Assembly: GCF_013031405.1 (NCBI RefSeq)
Contig: NZ_WPZY01000006.1
Coordinates: 124,001 to 188,000 of the forward strand
Source of the DNA: Ruegeria sp. HKCCD8929
GTDB lineage: Bacteria; Pseudomonadota; Alphaproteobacteria; Rhodobacterales; Rhodobacteraceae
Reading direction: 5' to 3'
Length of the DNA stretch: 64,000 nucleotides
Shown: piece by piece, positions 55,281-64,000 of the stretch
Layout: each line of letters opens with the position of its first letter
Numbering within the stretch: position 1 is the stretch's first letter
Made by a program: the position numbers and the translations under genes
The notes under the pieces: model-generated
Databases searched by the model: none
The model's input: the letters and a program-made list of their open reading frames with translations, nothing else
Told to the model about the DNA's origin: nothing

Positions 55281-56753
55281 ATGTCCGTTTTCTGGCTTTG
55301 TATAATCGTGCTGGCGATCGCGGTCGTCGGCTTTGTTTTTGGAAGGCAGCGCGCGCTGGCAAGTGCTGGCGGCAACAGTGGATATCTGCACTCACTGCCG
55401 AACTACTACGGCTGGAACGTGTTCATGAAGGTCATTGTCCCCGCCTTTGGGTTGATGGCCATCTGGCTGATCGCCCAACCGCTGGTGATCCAGAACAGCA
55501 TTTCCGGCATGATCCCCGAGAGTGAGATCAAGGAAGGCTCGAATATCGGTCTTGTCATGGCCGATGTTCGCCGCACTGCTGAAGGTCTGGACAATGCCGT
55601 TGCGGCGGGTGCCATCGATGAGGAAATGGTACAGAACGCGCGCGCAGATATCACCGACATTACTGCGCGCCTGAAGGATGCCGGGCAGGTGGTGACATCC
55701 ACGATCACGCGGCCCATCCTGCGCGCCGCGCAAGCCTATCGTTCGATGACATCCAGCGCGAACCTGATCATGACGATCCTTGTACTCGCCGTGGCTCTGA
55801 TAGCCGCACTTGTCGCGTCTCTTCAGTCAAACAAGGCCTACCGCGCCCGTAACGTGGTTGAGCAGGGTATCCTGGCGTTGCTGATCGCTGCGGCCTCGGT
55901 TGCCATCCTGACGACAATCGGAATTGTGCTGTCGCTGATCTTCAACACGGTAGAATTCTTCAAGCTCTATCCGGCCATCGATTTCTTCGCGCTGCTTGAG
56001 TGGGCACCGAGTTTTTCGGGGCGGGGCGGGTCTTCGGCCCTGGGTATTCTGCCGCTGCTCTGGGGCACCATTTACATTTCGATCGTCGCGCTGCTGGTTG
56101 CCGTGCCGATCGGATTGTTTGCCGCGATCTATCTATCGGAATACGCCACGCCGCGCGTTCGGGGGATCGCCAAGCCCATGCTGGAAATCCTCGCCGGTAT
56201 CCCGACCATCGTCTACGGTCTGTTTGCCCTGCTGACAATCGGGCCGATGCTAGTGTCGGTCTTTGGGCAGGATGGGCTCGGCTGGATGGGTGGCGGACGT
56301 TCGGTCATGACTGCGGGCATCGCCATGGGCATCATGCTGATCCCCTTTGTCAGCTCACTCAGCGATGACATCATCAACGCGGTGCCGCAGTCGATGCGCG
56401 ATGGCTCTTACGGTCTGGGCGCAACCCAATCCGAGACCATTCGTCAGGTGGTTCTGCCCGCCGCATTGCCCGGCATCGTCGGTGCGATCCTGCTGGCCGC
56501 ATCCCGCGCAATTGGCGAGACCATGATCGTGGTCATGGGGGCAGGGGCCGCTGCGCGCCTGTCGCTTAACCCTTTCGACGCCATGACGACCGTGACCGCC
56601 AAGATCGTGTCGCAGTTGACCGGCGACTCGGATTTCGCCTCGCCCGAAGCTCTGGTGGCCTTTGCCCTCGGCATCACGCTCTTTGTTCTGACCTTGGGCC
56701 TCAACGTCTTTGCTCTGTACATTGTACGGAAATACCGGGAGCAGTACGAATGA
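55281..56753 (+). CDS. pstC: Phosphate ABC permease PstC with N-terminal insert
   Basis: 490 residues, against about 320 in E. coli. The first about 190 residues contain a leading membrane helix (1-20), a second hydrophobic segment (about 50-70) and a soluble helical part (residues 75-150). The permease core starts near residue 200 and has the EAA-like loop PQSMRDGSYGLGATQSETIRQVVLPAALPGI in part. It overlaps pstA by 4 bp. Confidence 0.94.
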   Translation: MSVFWLCIIVLAIAVVGFVFGRQRALASAGGNSGYLHSLPNYYGWNVFMKVIVPAFGLMAIWLIAQPLVIQNSISGMIPESEIKEGSNIGLVMADVRRTAEGLDNAVAAGAIDEEMVQNARADITDITARLKDAGQVVTSTITRPILRAAQAYRSMTSSANLIMTILVLAVALIAALVASLQSNKAYRARNVVEQGILALLIAAASVAILTTIGIVLSLIFNTVEFFKLYPAIDFFALLEWAPSFSGRGGSSALGILPLLWGTIYISIVALLVAVPIGLFAAIYLSEYATPRVRGIAKPMLEILAGIPTIVYGLFALLTIGPMLVSVFGQDGLGWMGGGRSVMTAGIAMGIMLIPFVSSLSDDIINAVPQSMRDGSYGLGATQSETIRQVVLPAALPGIVGAILLAASRAIGETMIVVMGAGAAARLSLNPFDAMTTVTAKIVSQLTGDSDFASPEALVAFALGITLFVLTLGLNVFALYIVRKYREQYE

Positions 56754-58105
56754 CCGACGCAAGCCTTCCAAAAGGCGGCGCCAAGCCGCATCTGTCGTCG
56801 CTGACCGAGCCCGATGCGCGCACCAAATCGCGCAATGCGGCGGAAAAGAGGTTCCGCGCCTACGGGGTCATCGCCATCGGAACCGGTATCCTGTGTCTGC
56901 TGGTCCTTCTTTTCGCGATCATCTCCAACGGGATCGGCGCGTTCCAGCAAACTTTTATTGAGGTACCCGTCTATCTGGATCCGGCCAAGCTGGACAAGAA
57001 GGGCGAACGCAACATTGAAGATATCAAGAAGGTATCGACCTTTGGGTACAACCCGCTGATCCAGAAGGCGGTTCTGGAGCAAGTCGAAAAGGCGGGCATC
57101 GACACGCCGCTGACCAAGCCAAAAGATATGAAAGCGATGATCTCGGCCTCTGCCGCGGGTCAGATACGCTCGATGGTCATTGAAAACCCGGATCTGATCG
57201 GCGAGACCGTCGATGTGCGGTTCCTCGCCTCGAGCCGAGTGGACGGTTATCTCAAGGACCGCGTGAAACGCGAGCATCTGGCCCGTGACAAGAACATCGA
57301 TGCCGAGCATCTGGATGTTGTTGACGGGTTGCTTGAGGCAGGGGTGGTGAAGAAGACCTTCAACCCGGCGTTCATCTTCGGTGCCGACGCCTCGGAGAGC
57401 CGCGCGGAACAGGCCGGTCTGGGCGTTTCGATGATCGGGTCGTTCTTCATGATGCTGGTGGTGCTGTTCCTGGCCCTGCCGATCGGGGTTGCCGCCTCGA
57501 TCTATCTCGAGGAATTCGCGCCCAAGAACCGCTTTACCGACCTGATCGAGGTGAATATCTCGAACCTGGCCGCCGTGCCGTCCATCGTCTTTGGTATCCT
57601 CGGTCTGGCCGTGTTCATCCAGTTCATCCATCTGCCGCAATCGGCGCCTTTGGTGGGCGGTCTGGTTCTGACGCTGATGACCCTGCCGACGATCATTATC
57701 TCGACCCGTGCTTCGCTGAAATCGGTGCCCCCGAGCATCCGGGACGCGGCCCTTGGGGTAGGGGCCTCGAAAATGCAGTCTGTGTTTCACCATGTGCTGC
57801 CTCTGGCCGCGCCGGGTATCCTGACCGGTACCATTATTGGCCTTGCGCAGGCTCTAGGTGAAACTGCGCCGCTGCTGCTCATCGGGATGGTGGGCTACAT
57901 TGCCTCAAACGCGCCGGATGGGATTGCCAGCGGCCTGCTGGATCCGAACTCGGCCATGCCCGCGCAGATCTATGAATGGGCAAAGCGGGCCGACCCGGCT
58001 TATTATGAGCGCGCCTGGGGTGGTATCATCATCCTGCTGGTATTCCTTGTCACCATGAACACTGTGGCCGTGATCCTGCGCCGCCGCTTTGAACGCCGCT
58101 GGTAA
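56750..58105 (+). CDS. pstA: Phosphate ABC permease PstA with DUF3333-type domain
   Basis: 451 residues, against about 300 in E. coli. After one membrane helix (about 38-64) comes an extracytoplasmic domain of roughly 155 residues (DUF3333 type), then the permease core with LPTIIISTRASLKSVPPSIRDAALGVGASK in part as the coupling loop. This enlarged form is common in alphaproteobacteria. It overlaps pstC by 4 bp and precedes pstB by 13 bp. Confidence 0.94.
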   Translation: MTDASLPKGGAKPHLSSLTEPDARTKSRNAAEKRFRAYGVIAIGTGILCLLVLLFAIISNGIGAFQQTFIEVPVYLDPAKLDKKGERNIEDIKKVSTFGYNPLIQKAVLEQVEKAGIDTPLTKPKDMKAMISASAAGQIRSMVIENPDLIGETVDVRFLASSRVDGYLKDRVKREHLARDKNIDAEHLDVVDGLLEAGVVKKTFNPAFIFGADASESRAEQAGLGVSMIGSFFMMLVVLFLALPIGVAASIYLEEFAPKNRFTDLIEVNISNLAAVPSIVFGILGLAVFIQFIHLPQSAPLVGGLVLTLMTLPTIIISTRASLKSVPPSIRDAALGVGASKMQSVFHHVLPLAAPGILTGTIIGLAQALGETAPLLLIGMVGYIASNAPDGIASGLLDPNSAMPAQIYEWAKRADPAYYERAWGGIIILLVFLVTMNTVAVILRRRFERRW

Positions 58106-58118
58106 AAGGGGCTGAGAA

Positions 58119-58916
58119 ATGAACGATATGTCGCGAGTGGAGAGAGCCGTGGATAGTAAAGAGACCAAAATTGCCGCAAGGAAAGTGCAGGTCTATTACG
58201 GCGACAACCACGCCATCAAGGACGTAGATGTCGAAATCGAAGACAAGACGGTAACCGCTTTCATCGGCCCGTCAGGCTGCGGCAAGTCGACCTTTCTGCG
58301 CTGCCTGAACCGGATGAACGACACGATCGACATCTGCCGGGTGGAAGGCGATATCCTGCTGGATGGCGAGGACATCTATGATAAGCGCGTTGACCCGGTG
58401 CAGCTGCGCGCCAAGGTGGGAATGGTGTTCCAGAAACCCAACCCGTTCCCCAAGTCGATCTACGACAACGTTGCCTACGGTCCCCGCATCCACGGTCTTG
58501 CCAGGAACAAGGCGGAACTGGATGAGATCGTTGAGAAATCCCTGCGCCGTGGCGCGATTTGGGATGAGGTCAAGGACCGTCTCGACGCCCCCGGAACCGG
58601 TCTTTCGGGCGGACAGCAGCAACGTCTGTGCATCGCCCGCGCCGTGGCGACGGAGCCGGAGGTGCTGCTGATGGACGAGCCGTGCTCGGCGCTCGACCCG
58701 ATTGCCACCGCGCAGGTCGAGGAACTGATCGACGACCTGCGTCAGCGGTACTCGGTGGTGATCGTCACCCACTCGATGCAGCAGGCCGCGCGGGTCAGCC
58801 AGAAAACCGCGTTCTTCCACCTCGGCAATCTGGTGGAGTTCGGAGAGACCGGCCAGATCTTCACCAATCCCGAAGATCCGCGCACCGAAAGCTACATCAC
58901 TGGCCGGATCGGCTGA
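58119..58916 (+). CDS. pstB: Phosphate ABC ATPase PstB
   Basis: 265 residues. Walker [10 protein letters not shown], the PstB-specific segment [18 protein letters not shown], signature LSGGQQQRL, Walker [14 protein letters not shown] and H-loop [12 protein letters not shown]. It powers PstCA. Confidence 0.97.
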   Translation: MNDMSRVERAVDSKETKIAARKVQVYYGDNHAIKDVDVEIEDKTVTAFIGPSGCGKSTFLRCLNRMNDTIDICRVEGDILLDGEDIYDKRVDPVQLRAKVGMVFQKPNPFPKSIYDNVAYGPRIHGLARNKAELDEIVEKSLRRGAIWDEVKDRLDAPGTGLSGGQQQRLCIARAVATEPEVLLMDEPCSALDPIATAQVEELIDDLRQRYSVVIVTHSMQQAARVSQKTAFFHLGNLVEFGETGQIFTNPEDPRTESYITGRIG

Positions 58917-58932
58917 GGACAGGTATTCAGAC

Positions 58933-59637
58933 ATGACCGAACAACAACATATCGCTTCCGCATTCGACCGCGATCTCGAGGCGGTGCAGGCCCATATCAT
59001 GAAGATGGGCGGGCTGGTCGAGGCGGCCATCATGGGCGCCGCCCGGTCGCTGGAGACCCGGGACGAGGAACTGGCGCAAGAGGTTCGTCAGGGCGACAAG
59101 GCCATCGACGCCTTGGAAGACCTGATAAACGAGGAAACCGCCCGGTTGATCGCCCTGCGCGCGCCCACGGCAGGCGATCTGCGGCTGGTGCTGTCGGTTC
59201 TAAAGGTGTCGGCCAACCTCGAGCGTATTGGCGACTACTCCAAGAACATCGCTAAGCGCACCACGGTTCTGGTCAACGCCGCCGAAGTGAACGGCAGTGC
59301 CTCCGCCCTGCGCCGCATGGCGCGCGAGGTCGAGGTGATGCTGCGCGATGCGCTTGATGCCTATATCCGGCGCGATGCTGAACTGGCTGCGGACGTAATC
59401 GCGCGTGATGAGGATGTGGACCAGATGTACAACGGTCTCTTCCGCGAATTCCTGACCTTCATGGCCGAGGATCCGCGCAACATCTCGGCCTGCATGCATC
59501 TGCACTTCATCGCCAAGAATATCGAGCGCATGGGTGATCATGTCACCGCGATTGCGGAACAGGTGATCTATCTGGTGACCGGAGAACGCCCGTCGGAATC
59601 CCGGCCCAAGGCCGACACCACGTCGCAAACGATCTGA
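58933..59637 (+). CDS. phoU: Phosphate-signalling protein PhoU
   Basis: 234 residues of two PhoU three-helix repeats, with metal-binding E/D-rich motifs such as GDKAIDALEDLINEE and RDEDVDQMYNGLFRE. It damps PhoR signalling when phosphate is plentiful and restrains Pst uptake. Because PhoR here lacks membrane helices, PhoU may be the main physical link to PstSCAB. Confidence 0.95.
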   Translation: MTEQQHIASAFDRDLEAVQAHIMKMGGLVEAAIMGAARSLETRDEELAQEVRQGDKAIDALEDLINEETARLIALRAPTAGDLRLVLSVLKVSANLERIGDYSKNIAKRTTVLVNAAEVNGSASALRRMAREVEVMLRDALDAYIRRDAELAADVIARDEDVDQMYNGLFREFLTFMAEDPRNISACMHLHFIAKNIERMGDHVTAIAEQVIYLVTGERPSESRPKADTTSQTI

Positions 59638-59653
59638 AGAGGGAGCGAGACCC

Positions 59654-60343
59654 ATGTCCGCCGATCAACCGACTGTCCTGGTTGTTGAGGACGAGCCCGC
59701 TCAGCGCGAAGTTCTGGCCTATAACCTTGAGGCCGAGGGGTTCCGCGTGTCCCGGGCGGGAAGCGGGGACGAGGCCCTGCTGCTTGTGGATGAGGATAAC
59801 CCCGACATCATCGTGCTGGACTGGATGATGCCGAACCTCAGCGGTATCGAGGTCTGCCGCCGCCTGAAGTCGCGGGCCGAAACCCGGTCGATCCCGATCA
59901 TAATGCTGTCCGCGCGATCCGAAGAGGTGGACAAGGTGCGCGGGCTGGAAACCGGCGCGGATGACTATGTGGTCAAGCCTTATTCGGTGGTCGAGCTGAT
60001 GGCACGCGTACGTACCCAGCTACGCCGGGTGCGGCCCTCGACCGTGGGGCTGCGGCTGGAATTCGACGATATCGTGCTGGATTCCGAGACCCACAAGGTC
60101 AGCCGCGCCGACAAGCCGCTGAAACTGGGCCCAACGGAGTTCCGCCTGCTGTCCACTTTCATGGAGAAACCGGGCCGGGTGTGGAGCCGCGAACAGCTTC
60201 TGGACCGGGTTTGGGGCCGCGACATCTATGTCGATACCCGCACCGTGGACGTGCATATCGGACGGCTGCGCAAGGCGTTGACCCAGCATGGCGGCGAGGA
60301 CCCGGTGCGCACGGTACGCGGCGCCGGCTACGCGTTGGGATGA
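59654..60343 (+). CDS. phoB: Phosphate response regulator PhoB
   Basis: 229 residues. N-terminal receiver with phospho-acceptor Asp56 in IIVLDWMMPNLSG and the conserved Lys in DDYVVKPYS. C-terminal OmpR-type winged helix (about 130-229) with RVWSREQLLDRVWGRDIYVDTRTVDVHIGRLRKAL in part. It binds the Pho box upstream of pstS. It closes the operon, 16 bp after phoU. Confidence 0.96.
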   Translation: MSADQPTVLVVEDEPAQREVLAYNLEAEGFRVSRAGSGDEALLLVDEDNPDIIVLDWMMPNLSGIEVCRRLKSRAETRSIPIIMLSARSEEVDKVRGLETGADDYVVKPYSVVELMARVRTQLRRVRPSTVGLRLEFDDIVLDSETHKVSRADKPLKLGPTEFRLLSTFMEKPGRVWSREQLLDRVWGRDIYVDTRTVDVHIGRLRKALTQHGGEDPVRTVRGAGYALG

Positions 60344-60437
60344 GGGGATAAGCGGTTTCGAAATCGCCTTGGTCCCTCGGGTGGCAAGTGGTGTCCGCCA
60401 CTACAGGCCTGGCGCGCCTGCAAAAAAAGTTGATGGC

Positions 60438-60459
60438 AAAGCCGCTTCGAAGCGGCTTT
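60438..60459. terminator. Bidirectional terminator after phoB
   Basis: A perfect 22-bp palindrome: AAAGCCGCTT, CG centre inclusive, then AAGCGGCTTT. It lies between the convergent phoB (+) and LysR-family (-) genes. Confidence 0.7.
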
Positions 60460-60463
60460 CGCG

Positions 60464-61375
60464 CTATCTGGGCAGCGCATCCTCGGGCTGCGCCTGCGCG
60501 GCCAGCCAGTGGCGAAACTCACGTAAAGAAGGGTCTTTCGACTTCGATTTCGGCCAGACCAGATAATAGGCGCCGATGGACTCCACTTCGTCTGGATATG
60601 CCGCGACCAGCCGCCCGGTCGCAAGCTCCTGCTCAACCAGATAACTCGGCAGTAAAGCCACTCCAAGCCCGTGTATGGCGGCCTGCGAGATAGTCGAGAA
60701 CTGATCATGCACGGTGCTGGGCAGGGGGGCTGTGTACGTCACGTCCAACTGACCGAACCAATCCTGCCATGCCCTCGGACGGGTCTGAATGTGCAAGAGT
60801 GGCAGGCGCAGCAGGTCCTTCGGCGATTTTGGTGTTCCGTTTGGCAGAAGCGTTGGTGCGCAGACCGGCAGAACACGCTCGGATTTCAGCAGCAGGCGGT
60901 CAGTTCCCGGCCAGTCAGGTTCACCAAAATGTATTGCTGCATCAAAAGGTTCCGAGGCAAAGTTGAACGAACGCAGCCGGGTGGACATGTTGATGGTGAT
61001 CTCAGGATGTAGCCGCGCAAACTCCGGCAAGCGCGGGACCAGCCAGCGCATTCCGAAAGTGGGTAGAATAGCGAGGTTCAGCGTCCCGCCCACCTGCGCC
61101 ACATGCAACCGCAGCGACGCCTGGGTAATCTGGTTCAGCGCCTCGCGGATCTCAATCACATATTCCTGCGCCACCGGCGTCAGCGACAGCCGCTTTCGGT
61201 CACGCTGGATCAGGTCGACGCCCAGTTGCGCCTCGAGCGACTGCAACTGACGGCTGACTGCGCTTTGGGTCAGCGCCAGTTCCTCGGCCACGGCAGAGGC
61301 CGAGCCGAGACGGCCCAGCGCCTCAAGCGCGCGCAGGGCGGAAATCGACGGCAGAAAACGGCGGGACGCGGTCAT
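60464..61375 (-). CDS. LysR-family regulator (GcvA/GcdR-like)
   Basis: 303 residues. N-terminal winged helix with LPSISALRALEALGRLGSASAVAEELALTQSAVSRQLQSLE in part; C-terminal type II periplasmic-binding effector domain with FDAAIHFGEPDWPG. It is divergent from gcdH with 96 bp between the starts, the classical LysR layout, so it probably controls glutaryl-CoA dehydrogenase. Relatives in that position are called GcdR. The inducer, perhaps glutarate or glutaryl-CoA, is inferred. Confidence 0.9.
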   Translation of the reverse strand: MTASRRFLPSISALRALEALGRLGSASAVAEELALTQSAVSRQLQSLEAQLGVDLIQRDRKRLSLTPVAQEYVIEIREALNQITQASLRLHVAQVGGTLNLAILPTFGMRWLVPRLPEFARLHPEITINMSTRLRSFNFASEPFDAAIHFGEPDWPGTDRLLLKSERVLPVCAPTLLPNGTPKSPKDLLRLPLLHIQTRPRAWQDWFGQLDVTYTAPLPSTVHDQFSTISQAAIHGLGVALLPSYLVEQELATGRLVAAYPDEVESIGAYYLVWPKSKSKDPSLREFRHWLAAQAQPEDALPR

Positions 61376-61471
61376 GTATGCGTTTTACTCATGAAATGAT
61401 GCGGAAGTCTTGCTGTTTTTTGCAGTTTTGGCAGGCTAGGGTGCGCGCCAAGCCGAAACAGGAGATGCGCC

Positions 61472-62701
61472 ATGAATGCCCCCGCCACCCAACCGACCCT
61501 GCGCACCAAGGATGCCCCCAATCTGGGCCGGTTCGACTGGGAAGACCCGTTCCGCCTGTCCGATCAGCTGAGCGAAGACGAACGGATGATTGCCGCCAGC
61601 GCCCGTGCTTATGCGCAGGAAAAGCTGCAGCCGCGCGTGACCGAGGCTTTTCAGAACGAGGAGACCGACCCCGAAATCTTCCGCGAAATGGGCGAGATGG
61701 GCCTGTTAGGCACAACGATCCCCGAGGAATATGGCGGCATCGGCGCGGGCTATGTCTCATACGGTCTGGTCGCGCGCGAGGTTGAGCGGGTGGATTCGGG
61801 CTATCGCTCGATGATGTCGGTGCAAAGCTCGCTAGTGATGTATCCGATCTATGCATACGGAAGCGAAGAACAGCGCCGGAAATACCTGCCGAAACTGGCC
61901 ACGGGCGAGTTCATCGGCTGTTTTGGCCTGACCGAAGCGGATGCGGGCAGCGATCCGGCCAGCATGAAGACCCGCGCCGAAAAGACCGAAGGCGGATATC
62001 GTCTGACCGGCTCCAAGATGTGGATCTCGAACGCGCCGATTGCGGATGTATTTGTGGTCTGGGCCAAGTCCGACGCCCATGACGGCAAGATCCGCGGTTT
62101 CATCCTGGACAAAGGCATGAAGGGGCTGAGCGCACCGAAGATCGAAAACAAACTGAGCCTGCGCGCCTCGATCACCGGCGAGATCGTGTTGGACGGCGTC
62201 GAAGTGAGCGAGGACGCGCTGCTGCCGCATGTACGGGGCCTGAAGGGGCCGTTCGGCTGCCTGAACCGCGCGCGCTACGGTATCAGCTGGGGTGCCTTGG
62301 GCGCTGCCGAATGCTGCTGGCACGCGGCGCGGCAATACGGGCTGGACCGGCAGCAATTCAATCGCCCGCTGGCGCAAACGCAGTTGTTTCAACGCAAGCT
62401 GGCCGATATGCAGACCGAGATTGCGCTGGGTCTGCAAGCCAGCCTGCGGGTCGGACGGTTGATGGATGACGCCAACGCGGCGCCTGAGATGATCTCGATC
62501 GTCAAGCGCAACAATTGCGGCAAGGCGCTCGAGATTGCGCGGATGTCGCGCGACATGCATGGCGGCAACGGCATCTCGCTGGATTTCCACGTGATCCGCC
62601 ACATGGTGAACCTTGAGACGGTGAACACCTATGAAGGCACCCATGACGTGCACGCGCTGATTCTGGGGCGGGCGCAAACCGGGCTGCAGGCGTTTTTCTA
62701 G
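61472..62701 (+). CDS. gcdH: Glutaryl-CoA dehydrogenase
   Basis: 409 residues of the acyl-CoA dehydrogenase fold. The active-site glutamate is Glu388 in [20 protein letters not shown] and substrate contacts lie in [14 protein letters not shown], and [18 protein letters not shown] and the [13 protein letters not shown] segment are typical of GCDH. It oxidatively decarboxylates glutaryl-CoA to crotonyl-CoA in lysine, tryptophan and glutarate breakdown. Divergent LysR regulator upstream. Confidence 0.94.
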   Translation: MNAPATQPTLRTKDAPNLGRFDWEDPFRLSDQLSEDERMIAASARAYAQEKLQPRVTEAFQNEETDPEIFREMGEMGLLGTTIPEEYGGIGAGYVSYGLVAREVERVDSGYRSMMSVQSSLVMYPIYAYGSEEQRRKYLPKLATGEFIGCFGLTEADAGSDPASMKTRAEKTEGGYRLTGSKMWISNAPIADVFVVWAKSDAHDGKIRGFILDKGMKGLSAPKIENKLSLRASITGEIVLDGVEVSEDALLPHVRGLKGPFGCLNRARYGISWGALGAAECCWHAARQYGLDRQQFNRPLAQTQLFQRKLADMQTEIALGLQASLRVGRLMDDANAAPEMISIVKRNNCGKALEIARMSRDMHGGNGISLDFHVIRHMVNLETVNTYEGTHDVHALILGRAQTGLQAFF

Positions 62702-62985
62702 GGTTCGACTGCTGGCGAAAAGGCGTGTCCCGGTGGCAGGGGCGCGTCTTGCGGTATTGAGGCCTTCGCGGCTTTATTGCCTTTAAAGTTTCTTATAATC
62801 AGTATTATGTAAATATACCCCCCGGGGTGCGGAGGCCATTGTGCAACGTTTGACGTCGCGACGGCATTGGAGCGTGCTTCGATCCGGTCTAGGCTTCTCT
62901 TGATGCGCTAATGAACTGCCAAGAATGGCAGTATTGCAGTATTTTATGCCCGACACTTCGATGAACACCGCTGCGGAGAACCCGG

Positions 62986-63756
62986 ATGGAGCTGAAAGAC
63001 AAGATCGTTGTGGTCACCGGAGCCGCCGGTGGGATCGGCAAAGGTCTGGCCGAGCGGTTTGCCCGTGAGGATGCGCACACCGTTGTGTGCGCGGATATCG
63101 ACATCGATGGCGCCCGGCAAGTTGCCGAAACAATTGGCGGTACCGCCATTCCCTGCGATGTCTCTACCGAAGCCGAGATCAAAAACCTGATCGCCCAGGT
63201 CGAAGATGAGATCGGTCCGATCGACCTGTTCTGCTCCAACGCGGGTATCCTGACGCTCGGTGGCCTCGATGTCCCGGATGCGCAGTGGCAGCGGATTTGG
63301 GAGGTCAACGTGATGTCTCATGTCTGGGCTGCGCGCCATGTGGTGCCGCGCATGGTCGCCCGTGGCGGCGGCTATCTGCTGAACACCGCCTCAGCCGCCG
63401 GACTGCTCAATCAGCCGGGTGCTGCACCTTATGGTGTAACCAAACATGCCGCCGTTGGCCTCGCCGAATGGCTGGCGCTGACTTACGGCGATCAGGGCAT
63501 CGGGGTTTCGGTGCTGTGCCCTCAGGCGGTCCGGTCCGAGATGACGCGCGGACATGAGACCTCGGTTGCCGCAATCGACGGCATGCTGGAGCCCGAGGAT
63601 GTCGCCGAAGCCTGCGTCGAGGCGATCCGCGAAGAGCGGTTTCTGGTGCTGCCGCACCCGCAGGTGCTGGATTACATCCGCCTGAAGGCTGCGGATTACG
63701 AGCGCTGGATCGGCGGAATGCGCAAGTTAAATCGGCAGTTTGGCGGCGAAACCTAA
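62986..63756 (+). CDS. Short-chain dehydrogenase/reductase
   Basis: 256 residues, classical SDR. The cofactor motif is VVVTGAAGGIGKG (residues 9-21), followed by ADIDIDGA, CSNAGIL, a catalytic Ser in NTASAAGLL and YxxxK as PYGVTKHA. NAD is slightly favoured over NADP by the Asp at the end of beta-2 (CADIDIDG). The substrate is unknown. It follows a 284-bp gap after gcdH with an AT-rich patch at 62780-62820, so it has its own promoter. Its TAA overlaps the convergent tesB-like stop codon. Confidence 0.9.
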   Translation: MELKDKIVVVTGAAGGIGKGLAERFAREDAHTVVCADIDIDGARQVAETIGGTAIPCDVSTEAEIKNLIAQVEDEIGPIDLFCSNAGILTLGGLDVPDAQWQRIWEVNVMSHVWAARHVVPRMVARGGGYLLNTASAAGLLNQPGAAPYGVTKHAAVGLAEWLALTYGDQGIGVSVLCPQAVRSEMTRGHETSVAAIDGMLEPEDVAEACVEAIREERFLVLPHPQVLDYIRLKAADYERWIGGMRKLNRQFGGET

Positions 63757-64000
63757 CCTTTCGGACGGCGCATCAGCCCCTCTTGCGCCACCGAGGCGAT
63801 CAGCGTGCCATCCGCCGTATAGATCGCCCCGCGATTGAAGCTGCGCCCCTGCCCCGTCCACGGCGCGTCCATCGTATAAAGATGCCAGTTCTCGAACGAT
63901 ACCGGCGCGTGAAACCACATGGCGTGATCCAGGCTGGCGCCGTTCACACCTCGGCGGAACCAACTCAGCCCGTGTGGACGCATGCCGGAACTGAGCAGCG
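63753..64000 (-). CDS. Acyl-CoA thioesterase II (TesB-like), C-terminal part
   Basis: The frame is open to the right edge and ends at TAG 63753-63755, giving 81 C-terminal residues. GMRPHGLSWFRRG, ASLDHAMWFHAPV and the final IASVAQEGLMR are TesB landmarks of the second hot-dog domain. It hydrolyses medium- and long-chain acyl-CoA. The N-terminal part lies outside the window. Confidence 0.92.
   Translation of the reverse strand, partial: LLSSGMRPHGLSWFRRGVNGASLDHAMWFHAPVSFENWHLYTMDAPWTGQGRSFNRGAIYTADGTLIASVAQEGLMRRPKG

Overview
The window is a 64-kb piece of chromosome from an alphaproteobacterium of the order Rhodobacterales, most likely a marine Roseobacter-group member close to Ruegeria. 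The grounds are a DmdB-type acyl-CoA ligase, a CckA hybrid kinase with a CtrA-type box upstream, a GTTC-N7-GTTC SOS box at recA, an IscR without the classical cysteine ligands, an Irr-type iron box on the suf promoter, and GC-rich coding sequence throughout. No phage, transposase, integron, plasmid or CRISPR signature was seen, and gene order is typical core chromosome.

Layout. 0-15 kb: the 3' end of pgi, a DmdB-like ligase, tRNA-Gly, an orphan corrinoid-activation (RACo/ASKHA) ferredoxin protein, guaB, rsmB, cckA, a small sulfotransferase-like gene, recA with its SOS box, alaS and a DUF1330 gene. 15-22 kb: a periplasmic transglutaminase-like peptidase, a secreted protein with a long Asp-Asp-Gly-Gly repeat tail, typA, an SMR exporter, a 43-residue membrane protein, a tandem-HD phosphohydrolase, a short helical protein and an alpha/beta hydrolase. 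22-31 kb: iscR, a short cysteine desulfurase, sufB, three non-Suf genes (two membrane proteins and a YbjQ protein), sufC, sufD, two YIP1-type membrane proteins, sufS, a terminator and tRNA-Arg.

31-39 kb is envelope biogenesis: a MepK-like peptidase divergent from an L,D-transpeptidase, then lpxD, a dedicated acyl carrier protein and a ketoacyl synthase, then an IalB-family protein, a 500-bp gap carrying two minus-strand intrinsic terminators (candidate sRNAs), a HerA-like ATPase and a small lipoprotein. 39-45 kb is a livKGF-x-HM amino-acid ABC transporter operon with a foreign-looking 129-codon gene inside. 45-53 kb: PQQ-type sugar dehydrogenase, GNAT acetyltransferase with a GlxA-family regulator, class II DAHP synthase, a PAS_5 protein divergent from yicC-gmk, and a gamma-carbonic anhydrase. 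52.5-60.3 kb is a complete phosphate module: a soluble PhoR, a three-repeat Pho box, then pstSCAB-phoU-phoB. The end holds a LysR regulator divergent from gcdH, an SDR and the 3' end of a tesB-type thioesterase.

Nothing here is a wholly unknown multi-gene system. The most interesting points are the regulatory sites (CtrA box at cckA, Irr box over the suf -10, triple Pho box), two candidate minus-strand sRNAs at 37.1-37.4 kb (one showing an anti-Shine-Dalgarno sequence in a hairpin loop), the unexplained passenger genes of the suf and liv operons, and the DDGG-repeat protein.
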